Positions 17,676 to 26,115 of a DNA stretch of 64,000 nucleotides are shown piece by piece. This DNA is from Cellvibrionaceae bacterium (GTDB lineage Bacteria > Pseudomonadota > Gammaproteobacteria > Pseudomonadales > Cellvibrionaceae): NCBI GenBank assembly GCA_021151695.1, contig JAGKWU010000013.1, positions 1-64,000 on the forward strand, given 5' to 3'. The notes under the pieces are model-generated. The model saw only the letters and a list, made by a program, of their open reading frames with translations. It was not told where the DNA came from and did not search any database. Position numbers and translations under genes: made by a program. Each line of letters opens with the position of its first letter. Positions within the stretch are counted from its first letter, which is position 1.

Positions 17676-18193
17676 TCCCCTTTTTACATGTATAGATTAG
17701 CGTGCAGCTGCATGTATAGCCGGATGCCAAGCGCAAAAGCCAAGCTTCCGATTGCCGGATACACGGGGCAGTTAAAGAACTGTCAGCAGTGATGGAACAT
17801 ACAGGGCACTTAGTAAAACGCCGGTGACCGAGTCTACCGTCGCTATATGAATGATCCACGATCAAAACCCGGCAAGGTCAGGATCGGACCAGCGAAAACC
17901 GTGCAGGTAAACAGCGGCTTTCTTGGTAGCCCCAAGGTTTTTGGGACTCACCGCAGATGGATCGCCAAGAGGGTGACTTGGCAGGTGCAGATGAGATTCC
18001 AAGCTTATTGGTCATCTAGCAGCCATCTGGAGGAGGTGCAATTTTGGCAGTTGGGGCGGGGAAGTCAAGAAAAAACCCGAAAGAACTGCAATCTTCAGCC
18101 AAGGCAGCCACAATCAGATAGCAACTGAAGCCGCCCAAACTCAGCCATCAAGCCCTATACGGGGCTTTGGAGGCATTGAGGTACACGCAAATA
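17676..18193. other. 518-bp gene-free upstream region of ilvI
   Basis: No credible gene was found. A 93-codon plus-strand frame (17847-18128) has biased, low-complexity residues and no ribosome site. Near ilvI there is a 9-bp direct repeat CATGTATAG (17697-17705 and 17721-17729) flanking the palindrome TGCAGCTGCA (17713-17722). On the minus strand the repeats read TATACAT and could be -10 elements. No leader peptide rich in Leu/Val/Ile was seen. Confidence 0.5.
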
Positions 18194-19057
18194 CTAGCGC
18201 AACGGATTTAACAACGCAGGTTGCCCGAACTCCACGAGCTGTCCATTCGATTTTTGAAAGTATTCACGCCAGAATTGTTGTAGCGCACTCATGGTCTTTG
18301 GATCACGATAAACGCCTTTGGGCTGCTTGGCATCTTCAGTCACAAGCCCTGCCCCCAAGACATAAATTCGAGCTCCTGCGAAATCGCCCAGTAATTGATT
18401 ATCCTCCGCCAGCGCCAACTCCTTAACCGGATCGATTTTACGTACTGCTTGTTTGGCATAAAATGAGGATACGGAGGAGTTCTCCAGCATATCGGACACA
18501 ATCAAGACTATTTTTTCCTGCGCATCCGAATGCATTACCTTTACTGAAATATCCTTCAAGCTAGCCATAACATCTGACTTTGCTACATCAGAGGAAGTCC
18601 CGAGAAAAGCTTTTTTTAAAGCAGCCCCCGCAAGTTGGGCAGAGTTCGATCCCTGCAAGTTCATACATTGATCAAATTTGGCTAGCTGCTGCTTTCCAAT
18701 TGCATTACGATCATGCTCGGAAATCACAGGACTTAACTTGGCAGACACCAAGACATCGGTATAGTGCCCCTGCGTAAATGCTGAAAATTGCATAATTGAA
18801 AAGGCATTACCGGCCAATAAAAATGGCTTAATATTATTGGCAACCGATTGCTGCAAAGATTGTCCCAATGGAGTTGTCTGATCAATTGCAACAAAGATCT
18901 CTGTTGACACCTTGCCTGCAGGCGCAGCCAGCTTTGCGTAAGCAAAACAATCTGGCAGCGTATTCTGCGCCACCACCGAAAACGAGCTTACAGCAAAAAA
19001 AAACGCCATGAGCATTAACATTAAATTCTTGCATATTTGGTTAATCAAATAAGCCAT
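18194..19057 (-). CDS. Secreted vWA-like protein of a three-gene envelope unit
   Basis: A 287-residue protein with a signal sequence (LMLMLMAFFFAVSSFSVVAQ, about 13-32), so probably periplasmic. EIFVAIDQTTPLGQSL (about 53-68) resembles the first strand and metal site of a von Willebrand A fold, but reads DQTTP rather than DxSxS. IVLIVSDMLENS (about 189-200) resembles the fourth strand. A metal site would therefore be non-canonical. The start at 19057 overlaps the end of the upstream membrane-protein gene by 17 bp and GAGG lies just before it, implying translational coupling. It is the last gene of the unit. I do not recognise a named family. Confidence 0.6.
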   Translation of the reverse strand: MAYLINQICKNLMLMLMAFFFAVSSFSVVAQNTLPDCFAYAKLAAPAGKVSTEIFVAIDQTTPLGQSLQQSVANNIKPFLLAGNAFSIMQFSAFTQGHYTDVLVSAKLSPVISEHDRNAIGKQQLAKFDQCMNLQGSNSAQLAGAALKKAFLGTSSDVAKSDVMASLKDISVKVMHSDAQEKIVLIVSDMLENSSVSSFYAKQAVRKIDPVKELALAEDNQLLGDFAGARIYVLGAGLVTEDAKQPKGVYRDPKTMSALQQFWREYFQKSNGQLVEFGQPALLNPLR

Positions 19058-20564
19058 CTAGGTCAGCCTCCGCTTTGGCTTTTTCCGCTGCGAGCTTGCG
19101 TTCTTTTATGACCGCAGCCGCTTGTGTGCGCAAATCGGCAGGCACTGATGCCAAATATTCTTTTTTCTCTTGCACATCAGCCAAACTGTCAACATGTGCA
19201 AGAACAGCTTCCAAACTCAATACCTGCCTCGAGGTATCTTTAACCAACGGCGCTGAGTGGGCAGCGGCACGCACGGCCGCATGTTCACGCTGCTCTTCGT
19301 ACTCCTTGGTTTGCAGAACACGCTCTTCTTCCATGAAGTTACGGAAAGTTTTTCCTGCCAATTTTTTTGAATTGCCTTTGCTAATGAGTTTAGCCATTAA
19401 TTTCTGCTGAAGGTTTTCTAATTTTGCCTGAGCTATGTCTGCGATCTCTTGGTAATGAGATCGTACATCCGCATAGGTTGAATAACGACCACAACCAATT
19501 GCACGATAGGCCTTAAGACTTTCCTTGCCCGCAAAACCCCATTTAAAACCAAAAATCACTCCCAGTAATTGCAAAAACACAAATATAAAAGCAAGCACGA
19601 TAAAAGTTCCCCAACCACCACGGCGATGATTGCTAATACTCTCGTCAACAGCCAGCCCTTCCGCTTTCGCCTGCTCGGCAACATCCGCTGCGGGTAATTG
19701 TTCAGCACTATTCGTTGCGGATAAATCCAAAGCATCATGTCCAGCATTAACAGAAAGACTAATCTCTGCGGTCTTGCCGGTTATTTCCATCCGTAATTGA
19801 TCTTCAAGCACTTGACCACGGACATAGGTCGCACCAATTGCAACGATCAAAACACAAAAAATGGTGGCCACAGTGATTTTATAGCTGGGCTGAGTGCCTA
19901 CACGATTAGCTAAATGTGTATAGGGAGGAAATTCATCGTCACAGGATTGCGGCTTATTTAACGCCACCTCCCCAGTGCGAAACTTATATTTATCGCCATT
20001 AGCGAGTGTTGATTCATCCTCAGCCCAATCCTGTCTTGCCTGCTTAATTTTGCTTGAGCAATAAAGTTCGTGTCCCGCAAAGTGTGTAAATGCAACCAGT
20101 ATTACAGAAACCATAAATGCTATACCCATAGCACCATATTGCTGGGTATTTTCACTTGCACCAGGAATGGAATAACCCGCCAGCACATAGGAAAACCCCA
20201 TGGCCTCCACAAACACCAAGACCACCGTTAACACCCAAATCAATTTGGGCGTATCTGCACGCCCCAAATCACCGGCCTTGGTGATATAGGTAATTTTTTC
20301 ATTAAAATCGTGCTCGTCCTGAATGCGGATAAACTTCTTGTAATCGCTACATAACGCTCTCTCAGCCTTAAACCAACCCTGAGCTTGATCGGGATTAAGA
20401 TCCCCCGACAAAGATGCAATTCGTCCAATAATGGGAATGCTGTACCACGTGTTATGCCACCACCACTTCATTTTTTCCCACATGAGCATAATTAAAAAGC
20501 CAGCCACCATTACACTTACCATACTCCAAGCTGCGACAGGGTACGTTGCAAAAAACTCGTTCAT
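19041..20564 (-). CDS. Multi-pass membrane protein with cytoplasmic charged tail
   Basis: A 507-residue unrecognised protein with about five predicted membrane helices: VAAWSMVSVMVAGFLIMLMW near the start, then LIWVLTVVLVFVEAMGFSYV, GIAFMVSVILVAFTHFAG, ITVATIFCVLIVAIGATYV and FIVLAFIFVFLQLLGVIFGF. The last about 170 residues are charged and Ala/Glu/Lys-rich, likely helical or coiled-coil. The start at 20564 (MNEFFATYP) is chosen because GGAG lies 6 bp upstream; the alternative ATG at 20576 contains that ribosome site. It lies 24 bp after the OmpA-like gene and overlaps the next gene by 17 bp, so the three genes form a tight unit. Confidence 0.6.
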   Translation of the reverse strand: MNEFFATYPVAAWSMVSVMVAGFLIMLMWEKMKWWWHNTWYSIPIIGRIASLSGDLNPDQAQGWFKAERALCSDYKKFIRIQDEHDFNEKITYITKAGDLGRADTPKLIWVLTVVLVFVEAMGFSYVLAGYSIPGASENTQQYGAMGIAFMVSVILVAFTHFAGHELYCSSKIKQARQDWAEDESTLANGDKYKFRTGEVALNKPQSCDDEFPPYTHLANRVGTQPSYKITVATIFCVLIVAIGATYVRGQVLEDQLRMEITGKTAEISLSVNAGHDALDLSATNSAEQLPAADVAEQAKAEGLAVDESISNHRRGGWGTFIVLAFIFVFLQLLGVIFGFKWGFAGKESLKAYRAIGCGRYSTYADVRSHYQEIADIAQAKLENLQQKLMAKLISKGNSKKLAGKTFRNFMEEERVLQTKEYEEQREHAAVRAAAHSAPLVKDTSRQVLSLEAVLAHVDSLADVQEKKEYLASVPADLRTQAAAVIKERKLAAEKAKAEADLDGLFD

Positions 20565-20588
20565 TCCTAGCTCCATGTTTATTAATTT

Positions 20589-22163
20589 TTAACGAATCAT
20601 CTTAGGTTTATATTCTGCGGCGTATAAGGTTCCATTGTTGTTGTAAAGCAACTCACCTGACTTTGCTTCCATCCCCCCCTGTGCAGGCAGAACCACATCC
20701 ATACACTGCACACCGCCCGCGCCTTCAGCAAATACACGATACAAAATCCCACCACTACCGCGATATGTATTCACAGCAGGTGAAGTCTGAATATCAGGCT
20801 TGGCATTTCTATTTTTTTGCGGGTTGTAATCAGCGTATATTTTCATTTCCGGCGAATTCGATGGAGCAGCAGAGTCGCTCAATACACCCACATGATTAAG
20901 CATAATTAAATTACCATTGAGCGTGTCGTGCCACGAGGTATTGTAAAGACCAGGCAAATACTCCGTAGTACTATACGACTTGCCATTTTTCAACGATTTC
21001 ACATCGCCGGTAGCCCTCGGTCTATCCCGTTCACAACTAGCCAACACTACCGCATCGTCCGCGTAAGCTTTAGAGAAGAAGCTAAATTCAAGCCCCTCGT
21101 GAATGGCGCGCCCCAAATTCACATTTGCATCAGCTGACAGAGGATGTCCGCCATATTTATATACTTTTCCAGCAGTAGGAGGAGTGACTGACGCGACTAC
21201 ATTTTTAGCTTTATTTGTCGTAACAATATTCGAATCTTTTACTGGTGAAGCAGGCTCGCTTGCCTTATGCATCACTACCGGTACTTCGACAGGCCGATAA
21301 TATTCATGCTTGGGCTGACGCACCTGTAGATATTTTTGAAAATTAGCTTCATTGGTAACTTCAACTAACTCTACACGACGATTTTGAGCGCGACCCGATT
21401 CAGTCCTATTATCAGCCTTGGGCAGACTTTCACCAGCACCCTGGAAATATAATGTATCCTCAGGCAATCCATGCTCACCTAAAAACTTGGCAACAGCACG
21501 AGCACGGCGCTCCGATAAATTAACGTTATATTTTGTATCGCCAGTGTCATCCGTATGACCAACCAGAAGAATCTTTTTATGTTTGGCTGCATCCAAATAT
21601 GCAGCACGCTCCTTATCGTCCAGGATTTTGTTGGCGAATTTTTGAGGGTTATAAGCATCTGCGATTGCAGCGAAATAACTTTGCGCAGCGGGAGTTAATT
21701 GATCGGAATCGACTTCGAAATGGCCACGGCCATTTTTTTCGCCAATGTTAACAGCCATCCCCATCAAGCTATCTGAGGCAGCACTACCATTGTTTTCAAC
21801 CACGGCGCCACTGGTATCTACGTTAGCCACATCCATTTGCAAGTCATATTGCTTTGCAATTTTGAAAAGCTCGCAACGTTTTTTATCCATGTCGGCACCA
21901 ATTGCGCCGCCAATAACCAAGCCAGCAGTACCACCAATAATCGCAGCAGCCGGCTTTTTATCCCCCATCAAGTACCCAGCAGTCACACCAGCCAGTGCAC
22001 CAATCAACATTCCTTTGTTGCGAGCATTGTTTGAGCAAGGATCATCGTTAGCAAATGTTTTTTTTGTTGCCTTTCCAAGACTTGAATCCTCCAAGGTAGA
22101 GCAACCATTCATGTATAAGGCCATCACCATAACCAGAGGCGAGACGAAGTATTTATTCCTCAT
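20589..22163 (-). CDS. OmpA-family peptidoglycan-associated lipoprotein
   Basis: A 524-residue predicted outer-membrane lipoprotein. The signal peptide ends LYMNGC, with the lipidated Cys near residue 21. A Gly-zipper segment (GALAGVTAGYLMG, GTAGLVIGGAIGADMD) covers about 40-80. An OmpA C-terminal peptidoglycan-binding domain covers about 150-275, with GHTDDTGDTKYNVNLSERRA (about 200-219) and SGRAQNRRVEL, the conserved Asp and Arg for diaminopimelate binding. A 250-residue C-terminal extension is unrecognised. The ATG at 22163 is preceded by AAGGGAA. It is the first gene of the three-gene unit and probably anchors it to wall and outer membrane. Confidence 0.8.
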   Translation of the reverse strand: MRNKYFVSPLVMVMALYMNGCSTLEDSSLGKATKKTFANDDPCSNNARNKGMLIGALAGVTAGYLMGDKKPAAAIIGGTAGLVIGGAIGADMDKKRCELFKIAKQYDLQMDVANVDTSGAVVENNGSAASDSLMGMAVNIGEKNGRGHFEVDSDQLTPAAQSYFAAIADAYNPQKFANKILDDKERAAYLDAAKHKKILLVGHTDDTGDTKYNVNLSERRARAVAKFLGEHGLPEDTLYFQGAGESLPKADNRTESGRAQNRRVELVEVTNEANFQKYLQVRQPKHEYYRPVEVPVVMHKASEPASPVKDSNIVTTNKAKNVVASVTPPTAGKVYKYGGHPLSADANVNLGRAIHEGLEFSFFSKAYADDAVVLASCERDRPRATGDVKSLKNGKSYSTTEYLPGLYNTSWHDTLNGNLIMLNHVGVLSDSAAPSNSPEMKIYADYNPQKNRNAKPDIQTSPAVNTYRGSGGILYRVFAEGAGGVQCMDVVLPAQGGMEAKSGELLYNNNGTLYAAEYKPKMIR

Positions 22164-22315
22164 ATTTTCCCTTTTAAAAGCTATATTTTGTAAGTTCAAA
22201 GCCCCTTAACATTAGACGCTAATATGCATTGGGTCAATCAACGTACTGGCAGCTTATCAATCACATATCTGATCAAAACACACTCGAGCCTCAACAAACC
22301 CAATCAATACCAGAA

Positions 22316-22343
22316 ACAAAAAGCCCCGCATTTAGCGGGGCTT
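22316..22343 (-). terminator. Rho-independent terminator of purA
   Basis: AAGCCCCGC/GCGGGGCTT with an ATTTA loop (22321-22343). On the minus strand a TTTTT run follows. It begins 22 bp past the purA stop. Confidence 0.9.
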
Positions 22344-22364
22344 CAGATCGCAACCACACAAGAC

Positions 22365-23657
22365 TTACGCGAAGGGATGACGCAGTACAATGGTCTCAAC
22401 ACGATCAGGGCCAGTGGAAATAATATCCACCGGAGTTTTGACCAACTCTTCCAGGCGCTTGATGTAGTTGCGCGCGTTGGTTGGCAGCGCATCAATAGAT
22501 TGTGCACCTACAGTGGATTCGCTCCAGCCGGGCATTTCTTCGTAGATTGGCTGCACTTGCGCCCAACCGTCGGCATCGTAGGGCACACCAACAGATTCGC
22601 CTTTGGCATTTTGGTAACCGATACAGATTTTCACCGTCTCAAGGCCATCCAGTACATCCAGTTTGGTCAGGCAGATACCGGTCACTGAATTGATACGGTT
22701 GGCGTGACGCACGGCAACGGCATCAAACCAGCCACAGCGACGCTTGCGGCCTGTGGTAGCGCCGAATTCGTGACCTTTCTTGCCGAGGTATTCGCCAATC
22801 TCACATTCCAGTTCGGTAGGGAATGGACCAGAACCTACACGGGTGGTGTAAGCCTTGGTGATACCCAGAACATAGTCCAGATACAGCGGACCAAAACCAG
22901 AACCAGTTGCAGTACCGCCAGCGGTGGTGTTGGAGGAGGTTACGTAAGGGTAAGTACCGTGGTCGATGTCCAACAGCGAACCCTGAGCACCCTCGAACAG
23001 AATGTTGTCACCTTGCTCGCGTGCCGTGTGCAGGATTTCAGTCACGTCAGCCATCATCGGCAACAATTGCTCAGCCCAGGCGGTGCAATCAGCCAGGATT
23101 TTCTCGTAGCTAACCGCTTCTACTTTGTAGTATTGGGTCAGCTGGAAGTTGTGGTACTCAAGGATGTCTTTGAGTTTTACCGCAAAGCTTTTCAGGTCAA
23201 CCAGATCGCCCAGACGCAGGCCGCGACGTGCAACCTTATCTTCGTAAGCAGGGCCAATGCCGCGACCTGTGGTGCCGATTTTGGCGGAGCCACGAGCCAG
23301 TTCACGCGCCTGGTCCAAAGCAACGTGATACTGCAGGATCAGCGGGCAAGCGGGCGACAGACGCAGGTTTTTGCGTACAGACACACCGTTCTCTTCAAGG
23401 CCGGCGATCTCTTTCAGCAGCGCCTCTGGCGACAGCACCACACCGTTGCCGATCAGGCAGGTAACGCCTTCGCGCAAGATGCCTGAGGGAATCAGGTGCA
23501 GAACGGTTTTCTTACCGTCGATAACCAGTGTGTGGCCAGCGTTGTGGCCACCCTGGAAACGGGAAACCAGGGAAACCTGATCGGTCAGCAAATCAACAAT
23601 CTTGCCTTTACCTTCATCACCCCACTGGGTGCCCAAAATGACGACGTTTTTGCCCAT
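22365..23657 (-). CDS. purA: Adenylosuccinate synthetase
   Basis: A 430-residue GTP-dependent enzyme that joins IMP and aspartate in AMP synthesis. Signatures are the N-terminal GTQWGDEGKGKIVD (about 9-22, with the catalytic Asp), GHNAGHTLV (about 38-46) and GTTGRGIGPAYEDK (about 128-141). The length matches E. coli PurA. It is the last gene of the conserved hflKC-DUF2065-hisZ-purA series and ends in a strong terminator. Confidence 0.98.
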   Translation of the reverse strand: MGKNVVILGTQWGDEGKGKIVDLLTDQVSLVSRFQGGHNAGHTLVIDGKKTVLHLIPSGILREGVTCLIGNGVVLSPEALLKEIAGLEENGVSVRKNLRLSPACPLILQYHVALDQARELARGSAKIGTTGRGIGPAYEDKVARRGLRLGDLVDLKSFAVKLKDILEYHNFQLTQYYKVEAVSYEKILADCTAWAEQLLPMMADVTEILHTAREQGDNILFEGAQGSLLDIDHGTYPYVTSSNTTAGGTATGSGFGPLYLDYVLGITKAYTTRVGSGPFPTELECEIGEYLGKKGHEFGATTGRKRRCGWFDAVAVRHANRINSVTGICLTKLDVLDGLETVKICIGYQNAKGESVGVPYDADGWAQVQPIYEEMPGWSESTVGAQSIDALPTNARNYIKRLEELVKTPVDIISTGPDRVETIVLRHPFA

Positions 23658-23730
23658 GGCTGGAAAACTCTCTGTGTAAACAATAAAAAATGCTGTTGTG
23701 CGCCTGCGCGCGTAAAGCTTGCGTGCTGGT

Positions 23731-24882
23731 TTATTTAGCGACTACCTGGTACTCGCCCGCCACCAACTGCAACTCGCGGCTCGCGCCAGTTGCACCGTAA
23801 ATTACTTGCTCACCCTGGGCGCGCAATGCTTGCACCGCTTGCCACTGGCGAATATCGCCGTTATCGACCACAGCGATAGCCGTTGCCGCCGCAGCGGGCC
23901 ACAAATTCAATTTGCTAATCGCACAGATATCCAGCGCAAAACCTGTCGCAGGACGCGCACGACCAAAGACTTCGCCGATATGGTCATAGCGACCGCCACT
24001 GGCGATGGGATTGCCAAGGCCGGGCGCAAAGGCAGCGAATACCAGGCCAGTCAGATAGTGGTAACCACGCACTTCGCCCAGGTCAAAATACAATTCCGCT
24101 TCGGGGTAGCGCTGCGCGATCACCTCAGCAACCTGCTGTAATTGCGCTACTGCCGCTAATGCATTGGGAATAGCGGCAAACAGATCGCGCGCCTTCGCCA
24201 GCACATCTACATTACCGGCCAAGCCAGGCAATGCGAGTAACAACTGGGCACACTTGGGATCACTAACCTTGGCTGCAACCCAGGCGCGGATTTCCGTCAT
24301 CGCCTTGCGTTGCAACAGGTCAAAAAATTCATCTTCCTGGGTTTCATCGAGCTTGGCGCAAGCGGCCAGCGCGCGATAAACGCCTACATGGCCAAGATCT
24401 ATATGCAATCTTGGCAAACCGGCAACACGCAGGGACTCCAGCAACAGCGATACCACTTCCACGTCAGCAGTTATGCCCGCTTCACCGTAAAACTCCAGCC
24501 CCACTTGCATGGGAGTGCGCGTAGCCAGCGGATTTTTAGGTTTGGTGTGGACCACATTGCCGGCATAACAAAGACGATTTGCGCCTTCGATATTCATGCT
24601 GTGCGCATCTATGCGAGCGGTTTGCGGAGTGATATCGGCGCGTATACCGAGAGTGCGGCCGGTAAGCTGGTCGGTCACTTTAAAGGTGAGCAGATTCAAC
24701 TCACGGCCGAGGCCTGTGAGCAGGGAATCCGTGTATTCCAGCAGTGGCGGAATCACCAGATCGTAGCCCCAGGTGGCGTAGAGATCCAACAACTGGCGGC
24801 GCAATGATTCGATGGGCTTGGCTTGGGCAGGCAGAATTTCTTCTACCCCGTCAGGCAGCAGCCAGCGGTCGGCATAGGTCAT
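23731..24882 (-). CDS. hisZ: ATP phosphoribosyltransferase regulatory subunit
   Basis: A 383-residue paralogue of histidyl-tRNA synthetase that lacks aminoacylation and partners with short-form HisG in the first step of histidine synthesis. The N-terminus DRWLLPDGVEEILP and motif-2-like region FKVTDQLTGRTLGIRADITP (about 75-94) match HisZ. ATG 24882 gives MTYADRWLLP; an alternative ATG at 24903 overlaps the stop of the upstream DUF2065 gene (TAATG) and could be used through coupling. The presence of hisZ predicts a short hisG elsewhere. Confidence 0.94.
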   Translation of the reverse strand: MTYADRWLLPDGVEEILPAQAKPIESLRRQLLDLYATWGYDLVIPPLLEYTDSLLTGLGRELNLLTFKVTDQLTGRTLGIRADITPQTARIDAHSMNIEGANRLCYAGNVVHTKPKNPLATRTPMQVGLEFYGEAGITADVEVVSLLLESLRVAGLPRLHIDLGHVGVYRALAACAKLDETQEDEFFDLLQRKAMTEIRAWVAAKVSDPKCAQLLLALPGLAGNVDVLAKARDLFAAIPNALAAVAQLQQVAEVIAQRYPEAELYFDLGEVRGYHYLTGLVFAAFAPGLGNPIASGGRYDHIGEVFGRARPATGFALDICAISKLNLWPAAAATAIAVVDNGDIRQWQAVQALRAQGEQVIYGATGASRELQLVAGEYQVVAK

Positions 24883-24902
24883 AGGCGACTCTAAACATCC
24901 CA

Positions 24903-25088
24903 TTATTTCAAGATATATAACAACCCGACCCCGATAGCCATGGCGACAAAGCCCATGGTGCGTAACTGGCGGTCACTGGTTTGTGCAAGCTGCAGCACCA
25001 GGTTTCGCCAGCGGGTTGGATAGAGAAAGGGAATCATGCCTTCGATTACCAGCACCAGACACAATGCTTGACCGAGTGTTTCCCACAT
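24903..25088 (-). CDS. DUF2065 inner-membrane protein (YjeT-like)
   Basis: A 61-residue protein with two hydrophobic helices (LGQALCLVLVIEGMIPFLY and TMGFVAMAIGVGLLYI), matching the DUF2065/YjeT family of unknown function. Its position between hflC and hisZ-purA is the same as in many gammaproteobacteria. Its stop overlaps a possible hisZ start as TAATG. Confidence 0.88.
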   Translation of the reverse strand: MWETLGQALCLVLVIEGMIPFLYPTRWRNLVLQLAQTSDRQLRTMGFVAMAIGVGLLYILK

Positions 25089-25127
25089 GGATTAACTCCA
25101 AGGACAGGCTTTTTGGCAGCCCGCACA

Positions 25128-25152
25128 TAAAAAAACCGAGCTTTCGGCTCGG
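25128..25152 (-). terminator. Terminator after hflC
   Basis: CCGAGC/GCTCGG (25136-25141 with 25147-25152), loop TTTCG, followed on the minus strand by a TTTTTTT run. It lies about 90 bp past hflC and before the DUF2065 gene. Confidence 0.8.
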
Positions 25153-25176
25153 TTGCGGCATTTTAACCTCTTTGCC

Positions 25177-25208
25177 GGGGAATTTGTAGCTTGCCGCACA
25201 AATTCCCC
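25177..25208. repeat. Perfect 11-bp inverted repeat downstream of hflC
   Basis: GGGGAATTTGT (25177-25187) and ACAAATTCCCC (25198-25208) are exact inverted copies around a 10-base loop. No T-run follows on the minus strand. It may be an RNA-stabilising hairpin or processing site between hflC and its terminator. Confidence 0.6.
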
Positions 25209-25239
25209 GAAAAGATTATTTTTTGCCCTGTGGCGCGAT

Positions 25240-26115
25240 TTACTTTTTTCCCTGCGGGTCTTTCAGGTAACGGAAGAAATCGCTTTTAGGATCAACCACT
25301 AACAGATCATCTTTGCCATCAAAGCTCTTGCGATAGGCATTGAGACTACGGATCAACGCGTAAAATTCAGGATCTTTGTTGTAGGCCGACGCATAGATGG
25401 CAGCAGCCTTGGCATCACCCTCACCACGAATACGCTCAGCATCGCGATAGGCGTTAGCCTCCAACACGACACGCTGGCGATCAGCATCAGCTTTAATCAC
25501 CTCAGACTGCTCTTTACCTTGGGCGCGGTATTCGCGTGCTTCTTTGGCGCGATCCGCCATCATACGGGCAAATACTGACTCGCTTACTTCCGTTGGAAAG
25601 TCGATGCGCTTCACGCGAATATCCACCACCTCAATACCCAGCAACTTGCTCGCTGATTCATTGAGAGTAGTCTTCAGCTCAGCCATGAGCTCATCGCGCT
25701 GGCCCGACACGACATCGTGCAAGGTGCGACGACCAAACTGGTTGCGTAGGCCATCCGCAGCACGCTGACCAAGGCGATCCGCCGCCAGCTGCACATCACC
25801 GCCGGTAGCGCGATAGTAAGTAGCAACATCTTTAATACGCCATTTAATGTAGGAATCAACCATCAAACGCTTGTTTTCGATGGTGTAGAAGCTCTCTGTT
25901 TTCATGTCCGCCGTCTGCAGGCGACCATCAAAACGCAGCACACGATCCGTCAGCGGCATCTTAACGTGTATACCTGGCTGCACATCAGTTTCCACCAGAC
26001 GACCAAAACGCAGCACTACCGCGCGGTCTATCTGGTTAACTATGTATACGCTGCTGGACACAATCACCAACACCAGAAACAGCGCGATTAATGAGAACAA
26101 ACCCTTGCTAGACAT
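25240..26115 (-). CDS. hflC: HflC, SPFH-domain membrane protein
   Basis: A 291-residue inner-membrane protein with an N-terminal helix (LFSLIALFLVLVIVSSSVYIV) and a periplasmic SPFH/band-7 domain. With HflK it forms a large cage around the FtsH protease and tunes its activity. Typical strings are VNQIDRAVVLRFGRLV and FPTEVSESVFARMMADRAKEAREYRAQG. Its ATG overlaps the hflK stop (TAATG), showing tight coupling. The length is normal. Confidence 0.96.
   Translation of the reverse strand: MSSKGLFSLIALFLVLVIVSSSVYIVNQIDRAVVLRFGRLVETDVQPGIHVKMPLTDRVLRFDGRLQTADMKTESFYTIENKRLMVDSYIKWRIKDVATYYRATGGDVQLAADRLGQRAADGLRNQFGRRTLHDVVSGQRDELMAELKTTLNESASKLLGIEVVDIRVKRIDFPTEVSESVFARMMADRAKEAREYRAQGKEQSEVIKADADRQRVVLEANAYRDAERIRGEGDAKAAAIYASAYNKDPEFYALIRSLNAYRKSFDGKDDLLVVDPKSDFFRYLKDPQGKK

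Noticed and set aside
17847..18128. 93-codon plus-strand open frame upstream of ilvI
   Set aside because: It has no ribosome site, no recognisable domain and an odd composition rich in Ser, Gln and Arg; it looks like a chance frame in a non-coding region.
18145..18175. Stem AAGCCC/GGGGCTT as a terminator after the vWA-like gene
   Set aside because: The stem is short with a mismatch and no T-run follows on the minus strand.
18194..22163. Zorya-type phage defence because of the OmpA domain next to a membrane protein
   Set aside because: The membrane protein lacks MotA-like helices and there is no ZorC, ZorD or ZorE helicase/nuclease gene; the layout differs.
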